Source: Ophioderma brevispina
Lineage: Eukaryota > Echinodermata > Ophiuroidea > Amphilepidida > Ophiodermatidae
NCBI GenBank assembly: GCA_023653785.1
Contig: JAMKCH010078559.1
Coordinates: forward strand, 32,892-96,891
DNA: 64,000 nucleotides
Direction: 5' to 3'
Shown here: piece by piece, positions 57,458-64,000 of the stretch
Numbering within the stretch: position 1 is the first letter of the stretch
How the letters are laid out: each line of letters begins with the position of its first letter
Position numbers and translations under genes: made by a program
Notes under the pieces: model-generated
Database searches by the model: none
What the model was told of the DNA's origin: nothing
The model's input: the letters and a program-made list of their open reading frames with translations, nothing else

Positions 57458-58271
57458 GTGAGTATATGTATGTGTAGGTCATAGTTCATAGCATTTACAG
57501 AAAAAGTCTGGAGAAGCATTAAACAATGTTAAAGTTAAACCGTGAGATTTACTCGTAGTCTGCGCCAGCTGAGCATGGCTGAGCATGCCATTGCCATGGA
57601 TTGCATGATTGTCAAGCTACGCACAGCGCATATCAAATATACAGAAAAAATGTGTATTTTACATAGCCGGGAGCGACATCCCCACATAGTGGAGCTGTTG
57701 CATTGATTGCAACTTGTTTGCCGGAGATAAAATGCCCCGGCCCTGGGTACCCGGGGATGGCATACGAGGTGTGTTTTTGATATGTTAAACTCCCCGGCGT
57801 GTCTGAGTCCCGGCCCTGAGGGGCAACATTTTAATTTTATGTCAAACCCGGCCAAGTTTCCCGAACTGCTCTAGCCAGGGCCAAAAGGCTGAAGAAAAGA
57901 AAAGGGGCAATTCCATGCCAAAGAGGACCATGACCAACAAAATGTCAAAATCCAGTTGATAAAATAATTTTAGTTTAAAGTGACAGGAGGAGAGTTTTAG
58001 GTCTTGAGGATACAAATGTTCTCAAATTTTACTGGATCGGTTGTAGACCACCTACCGAAAGTTTTTGAATGTTTATTGGACAAAAACGGTGCAAAAGAAA
58101 ACGCAAACTTGTTTTTTAAACTGCTGCATCGTAATCGTTCCCCCATAGGGCGATCCTTGGAGATGGGGGTCTACGTTCTATATAGGAAGAGAAAAATTAC
58201 TTTTCCCATCAGGTTTAAGCTAGCTCACAAGGTTAAATAGCTCCCATCTAGCTTTTCAACAAGTTAAAATC

Positions 58272-58545
58272 GCTGGAAGGAGGGCAGGGCTTCGATTTAT
58301 GAGGGAGGGAATTACGGGGGTAAATAACCAGGTGAAAATTTTTTTGGAAAAAGTGCTAAAAACATCGATTTTCGGCAAGGTTTTGTTGGAAAAACCACTA
58401 AAAATAAAGTCCATTTTTATCGTACTAACAGTTATCGACGGTTAGCTATAGATCCGTTACATGGAAACGAGGTTATTGGTGGAAAGGAGGGCAGGGGCTT
58501 CGATTATGAGGGAAATTAGGGGTAAAAAAAACAAGGGTTTCAGAG
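58272..58545. repeat. Direct duplication, ~60-bp core
   Basis: GGAGGGCAGGGCTTCGATTT and GGAGGGCAGGGGCTTCGATT start blocks about 207 bp apart, each continuing ATGAGGGA and GGGGTAAA. A third weaker trace lies near 58640. Confidence 0.65.
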
Positions 58546-59301
58546 CAATCCGCCATTTCTATCGGTGTTGAATGAAAACATTCGATCACATGATGCAAAC
58601 GGGCTATTCTGAGTGGTCAAAAGTCCGAAAATCTTTACGAGGGAATAGAGTAGTAGTAGGGGCGATTACGGGGAACTAAATTTGTTTTGGTTGAGTGTAA
58701 ATGGAACCGCGTAAATTTGGCATGGACTAACGTATCGAGGATCGCAGTACAATAACGGGATACGCACTGCATACGCATGTTGGATTTGGATGCCTCCCAC
58801 ATTTTAACATCCGGAGCCCCAGAATGCATAAAAGGGAGGGAGAGTCGAGCTCCGGCTTAAACAGCCACTCCGACAGCGGACGTCTAGCTCCAATCCGATG
58901 TCGTTGAAAGTGCACCACAAAAAGCGGTATTTTTAAAATTTCTTTTTTGCCCAAATAAGTTTCAGAAATAGATGCATTTTCAAAACATACATAGGGAAGC
59001 AGTAACCTGATGCCTAAAAATTAAACTTGATGCTAAACATAACTTAAAAATAGTATAAAACCCTATATATGATCGTGGACCCCAAACTAAAGGGATCGCC
59101 CACCATAGGAAACCATGCTTTGACTTTCTGTCGTGCAGGACAGAAACTACTAAATCATCATCTTATTACATAAAGACGGCGTTTTCGGCTTATTCACTTC
59201 AGGTGTGATCTAATACATTTGTAAGCATTCCAAATATGTAAAAAACTGGGGTTCGAGAAAAATTGGGGGCGCTTCTTTCTGGAAATCTCATGTCTCTTTA
59301 A

Positions 59302-59566
59302 AGGTGCTTGTTCCGATCGATTTTGGGACCTCCCCGGTTTTATCATTCGATACACGCTGAGAGCGTAGTGTCTCGCGATGTGCAGTGATCGTACTTTTTG
59401 ATTTTGCGCACTCTGTTTTCACCGCGATACAGGGATTCCCTGGGCTTTCCCTGGTTTGTTTTCACCGCGGTGAAGCGGTGTGACGTCAGGTTGCTCCCGG
59501 CCATACAAGTGCCGGGCTCTCATATCAAGCAGATAACACGATAGACAAAAATCGGAACAAGCCCCT
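59302..59566. mobile_element. TTAA-flanked MITE family B, complete copy
   Basis: TTAA (59298-59301), then AGGTGCTTGTTCCGATCG, and at the right ATCGGAACAAGCCCCT followed by TTAA (59567-59570). A TTAA target and ~16-bp TIRs fit a piggyBac-type non-autonomous element of 265 bp. The interior is CpG-rich. Relatives are at 22587 and 61099. Confidence 0.85.
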
Positions 59567-59799
59567 TTAATAGTTTAGAGTGATGTCTATATCACTTGAA
59601 ACTATAACAAAATCACACAATTTTGTTCATTATTAATAAGCGAAATTGGCATTACTGATTCATGATGCATTAATGTGGATAATATCACGCCGATGTTGGG
59701 TGTCCTAAAATCTTAAAAACACGATGAGGTTGCTGTAGTTTTCCAATGCGATGAACTCTGCCATTACCACAAAATTGCCTTGCTTGAGTTTCCTGTGCT

Positions 59800-60032
<233 letters not shown>

Positions 60033-60040
60033 CCTGTGCT

Positions 60041-60901
60041 GTTTGGTTTCATACCTTTGTCACATTTGTACCGACAAAAAATATTTTGCTTCAATTGGAA
60101 TGATTAATGTGGTAAAAGACGGGAAAAATCGAATGAATTCATGTAGCTACTAAGTTCACCGCATTGGAGAAGTACAGCAACCTCATTGTGTCGAGGACTA
60201 CTGACCTCACCCTCGAATCTGACCTGCACATGCGCAGTCAACCGGAAGTCATAATGCCGATTAGGCTTAATAGTTTTAATTACTTGAAAATCAATATCAC
60301 TTTGACTTTGCCTTTGTAGGGTTCTTATCATCAATTCAATTCCCGCTTTTATTCTCCATGCAATCTTGTAACGTCCGTAACATTTTTAACAATTTTTCAA
60401 TGCAGAATGAACACTACAAGGAGGATTTTGAAATCATTTCATTTCCTCTGTTAGTACATAGAGTTTCAATCATTCAAATAGCGCTAACGAGCATCTGAAA
60501 GTGTTTAACATCTGTAATGTTTAGAATGTTACGGACATAGAACTGTAGAACAACTAAAGAAATTTGATAATTTATCAATGTTGAAACAATTTCCTTGCAT
60601 TATTTTATAAACAGCTTTAATCAATTCACAGAATCTGCCAGTGATCAATTGCACTTCTTCTTTTTTGCCTTCAAATTTACACAAAGTGGTTAATTTTGGG
60701 GAAAATTGTAACAAATATACCAATGATGTGTAACGTCCGTAACGTTAAATTAAAATTTTATATTCAAGAGGCTGTATTTCGGGCTACCGATAAGCCGATT
60801 TCACTCCCGGTGAGGCTTGCAATGCGCAGTCTTGCGTGTGCGTATTCTATGCCAAAACATGCCGTTTACCGAATCTGAATGCCCCTAGGTTGTCCCTTTA
60901 A
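60041..60901. other. No gene; GTAACGTCCGTAAC words
   Basis: No gene. TGTAACGTCCGTAAC occurs at about 60367 and 60730, with the inverse AATGTTACGGACAT near 60523, so a decayed inverted-repeat element is possible. Confidence 0.35.
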
Positions 60902-61094
60902 AGGCACTATCAGTGATTGCTGATAAAATCGAAAAAAATCATCAAAAATCAGATTTTTGCATTTCTGTAACAAGTACGGGTACCCTAACATTCTTTGCAA
61001 ATGATAAGACCAGAAGCAACTATAAGCACAAAATCCGATATTTTGGCCATTACTGTCCGAACGGACACAAATACTATAATCGTAGACGTATTCA
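60902..61094. mobile_element. TTAA-flanked MITE family A, copy 2
   Basis: TTAA (60898-60901), then AGGCACTATCAGTGATTGCT, ending at TTAA 61095-61098. It aligns with 11558-11760. The right TTAA is also the left TTAA of the next element. Confidence 0.7.
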
Positions 61095-61098
61095 TTAA

Positions 61099-61215
61099 AG
61101 GTGCTTGTTCCGATCGTTTTTGGGACCCCTGATTTAACTGGAAGTAGTATCAATTTTGATATCAGGTGAAAGACCGTATTTTTCTCATTGTTGTCCTGAA
61201 ATTTCAGCTTTTACC
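61099..61215. mobile_element. TTAA-type MITE family B, partial copy
   Basis: AGGTGCTTGTTCCGATCGTT after TTAA, continuing through GAAAGACCGTATTTTTC as in 22587. Its right end was not found. Confidence 0.65.
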
Positions 61216-61342
61216 CAGGGGGCAAACCCTAGTATTTTATTGCAAACTGACATCTCATGCTATAAAAACGTGTCCTATCTGGGTAGCTTCTATGGGCCAT
61301 AGGCAACATTCCTAGGGTGGACACGTTTTTCAATCGGCTGCA

Positions 61343-61744
61343 CGGGGGTGTTACGGGGGGGTCAAGTTTACCCCCTCCAGATCCTATTTCCACTAATTAA
61401 TGTTCCATGTACAGCAAACGATACACAAATTATGATAACTTGTTATGAATAATAACGTTAGTATGATGATGCCTACTAATTTACTAAAGTATGTAGGGGT
61501 CAGGTGTGTGGGGGTGGGTGGGGTGTGGAGTTGGGAATTTGGTACACATTTATGGCGTGTTTGGTATCATTTTTCACCAAATGTTGCCAGCTTTCTTATG
61601 ACAATATATTAATCCTAAATATTCATTCTATGTTCCTGTAGGTATGGAACAAGTAGGGCTTTTAGGTTTTGTGAGATCGTATAGTGCCCACAGTGTAATA
61701 CACTGTTGCTCATAAAGTTGGAATAAAATATTTTACCACTTTTT
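61343..61744. repeat. ~402-bp direct repeat, copy 1
   Basis: From CGGGGGTGTTACGGGGGGG to TTTTACCACTTTTT, nearly identical to 62059-62465. Differences seen are G-run and T-run length, one A indel near 61449 and one G/A change. Confidence 0.9.
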
Positions 61745-62058
61745 AGGGGCGCCTACGGGCGCACCTATTAGCTTGGCTTTGGAAACTGTTACGGCGGTCC
61801 GGTAAGTACAAGGGATGCGGCCCGTAGCGATTGCGTGCCTTACTTTTCCGTGCGGCGAGCACCGAAGTACCCGACAAAAACGTTCAATTTTCTCGCTAGG
61901 TTCTATAGGTTCGGACCCAATTATGATACATATTCAAAACAAAACATAGTAACGGACCATCTGATGCAAAAATCTCCATAGAACCCCTTCGTTTTCCGGA
62001 GATAACGTTAATCGCTCGCCCAGTACTAATATAATATCAAAAAAAAAAAAAAAAAAAA

Positions 62059-62465
62059 CGGGGGTGTTACGGGGGGGGGGGGTCAAGTTTACCCCCTCCA
62101 GATCCTATTTCCACTAATTAATGTTCCATGTACAGCAAACGATACACAAATTATGATAACTTGTTATGAATATAACGTTAGTATGATGATGCCTACTAAT
62201 TTACTAAAGTATGTAGGGGTCAGGTGTATGGGGGTGGGTGGGGTGTGGAGTTGGGAATTTGGTACACATTTATGGCGTGTTTGGTATCATTTTTCACCAA
62301 ATGTTGCCAGCTTTCTTATGACAATATATTAATCCTAAATATTCATTCTATGTTCCTGTAGGTATGGAACAAGTAGGGCTTTTAGGTTTTGTGAGATCGT
62401 ATAGTGCCCACAGTGTAATACACTGTTGCTCATAAAGTTGGAATAAAATATTTTACCACTTTTTT
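62059..62465. repeat. ~407-bp direct repeat, copy 2
   Basis: It begins directly after (A)20 at 62039-62058. The 314-bp spacer between the copies (61745-62058) is unrelated and has higher CpG content. Confidence 0.9.
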
Positions 62466-62849
62466 ATGGAATTACTCTGAGGTATTTGTGATATCTAGTG
62501 TGTATATCGACACACTACTTGAATGATCAGTCTCTTCTGAACATACATGTACATGTATCACCATGAACACGTTTCGAACCGTGTCCTTAGCCTGAAAGGA
62601 AAAGGGTGTTGAACAGTAGATTTAAGGATTTTGTTACTAATTTTCACATCAGTCATTTTTACAGATAACATTTTTGGGTGATTTCATGTATCTAAATGTT
62701 CAATAGTACTGTTTTAAATGCCAATCAGTCACTAACATCGAGTATGGCCATCCCTGGCATGAATCAATGCGTCAAGACGTCGCAATATACTGTCCGCAAG
62801 GTTGTTTATGATGTCAATGGACAGAGCGTCGCATTCGTTGGTCAGAGGC

Positions 62850-63740
62850 TGAGCTAACTCCTGTAGCGTTTGAGGAAGATTGTCCCTGCAATTGATGGCC
62901 TAAAGCATTCCATCATGGTCAATAGGGTTAAAATCAGGGGAGAAATCAAGTCATGGTTTCTGCCCCACCGCCTCTGCCTCAAGAAATGCCTCACTACAGC
63001 GGCCCTGTACGGCGTGACATTGATGTCTTGCAGCCGAAAATTGTTTACATAAACCCTTCTTGCATGTGGCAGACAGTGGTTTTCCAGAATGTCCAGGTAC
63101 ACAACGGCGTTCATGCTTCCATCACCACCAGTGATGTTTTTCCTCCATAATGAATACTGGCCCATACCATCACTGAGCCGCCGCCACCACCATGTGTCGA
63201 TTCCTGAATACAGTCATCCCGGAGGTTCTCACCCTTTGTCTTCCATCTTGATGGTCAAGGATGTAGCGGCTCTCGCCAATAAACACAACATTTCGCCAGT
63301 GTCTGAACTGTAATATTTTGTACTCCCTAGTCCAGCGAAGTCGAACTCTGTGGTGAATGGTTGGGCGTGGACATTTGGTCATTCGTCTTGCGCGGCACGG
63401 TAACCATGTTAAAATAATCTCCAATTTAAAGTTTGGAGGGAAACGTTACTTTCATAGTGTCTTCTCCACAAACGACAAAGACGGCTAGTTGGCATTTTCC
63501 AGTCTCTACGGCACAGATTAAGCAGTCGGAGATCATCTCATCTGGTAGTCAATCGTGGGCGTTCTGAAGATTTTCGTGGCCTCAAATGACCCACCTCTCG
63601 ATGGTGTCTTAGGATTTTACAGACTGTACTCTGGGACATCCCGAGGAAATCAGCGACTCTGGCTTGTTTATTGGTTCCTGAAGGCAAATCAAGTTAGAGG
63701 TTATTTTCTCGAGGTGGCACTATTTCATCATGGGCGGACA
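62850..63740 (-). pseudogene. Tc1/mariner-like transposase, frame-broken
   Basis: From about 63690 downward: an HTH segment RVADFLGMSQSTVCKILRHH, the linker to RLRWTREYK, then WRNVVFIGESRY where the usual first catalytic Asp is replaced by Gly, FRNRHMV, DGSMNAVVYLDILENHCLP, the second Asp in RLQD, and the third region in a shifted frame (near 62915). Length and domain order fit the ~340-residue family. Frameshifts occur near 63570, 63410, 63190 and 62950. TIRs were not identified. Confidence 0.85.
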
Positions 63741-64000
63741 TAAACGTAGCATTTCCAGCTCTGCCGTTAAGTCCAATCTGGGATCCAAATTCTAATTACA
63801 AAATCAATTATTTTATGATAAATTACGCATTTTTTAGCATTCTCGTTCGCAGGTATAGTTTCCTAGACAATCACCAGCGTAACTGTGCCAAAATATCAAA
63901 TTTTGAAAATTGGGGGTGCTCTTCAAAAAATATGCCATTATTGCTTTAATTCTGGGACACAAATGAACAAAACACCGCATGTGCGTATCCTTACTCAGAA
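63741..64000. other. No gene recognised
   Basis: AT-rich sequence, possibly containing the 5' flank of the Tc1-like element, but no terminal repeat was recognised. Confidence 0.3.

Overview
The window looks like nuclear DNA of a marine invertebrate. It is AT-rich and intron-rich, and it is packed with degraded transposable elements and short inverted-repeat elements of kinds common in echinoderms, hemichordates, molluscs and lancelets. An echinoderm or hemichordate is plausible, but the sequence alone does not settle it. There is no bacterial or viral gene organisation, and most open frames here are chance frames inside repeats.

One host gene is recognisable. A spliced argininosuccinate synthase (ASS1) gene lies on the minus strand. 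Eight coding exons were found between 44882 and 16036, covering roughly residues 142 to 398 of a protein of about 412. The first ~140 codons, including the ATP-binding P-loop, and the last ~15 codons were not found. Nearly all exon borders have GT/AG signals and several splice phases agree, but most exons carry one or more 1-base insertions or deletions and none shows a plain nonsense substitution. Residual long-read assembly error is the simplest reading; a young pseudogene is the alternative. Possible plus-strand exons, weakly supported, lie at 42472 and 57306.

Mobile elements fill most of the rest. There is a CR1/Jockey-like LINE at 1-970 and another LINE tail at 38240-38800, with a tRNA-derived SINE at 37800. 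A full-length but frame-broken Ty3/gypsy LTR retrotransposon (23315-31544) sits antisense in an ASS1 intron. Two Tc1/mariner transposase remnants lie at 11069 and 62850. Many MITE-like elements are present: a hAT-type with perfect 8-bp target duplication (59800-60032), several TTAA-flanked families (11.5, 49, 59, 61 kb), a CGCGAAA-rich family (1.7, 6.8, 14.2 kb), a 282-bp near-perfect palindrome (18258-18539), and a nested pair at 20 kb.

A dispersed repeat family built on TGACCT/AGGTCA half-sites recurs at 10.7, 15.6, 18.7, 19.2, 45.6 and 51.1 kb. At 45.6 kb it is the core of a 1.8-kb element with ~290-bp terminal inverted repeats. Two perfect or near-perfect local direct duplications (33.5/34.1 kb and 61.3/62.1 kb) each have the second copy starting right after a 20-21 nt A run. 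A cluster of short ACTC/GAGT hairpins at 57016-57301 has no obvious explanation.
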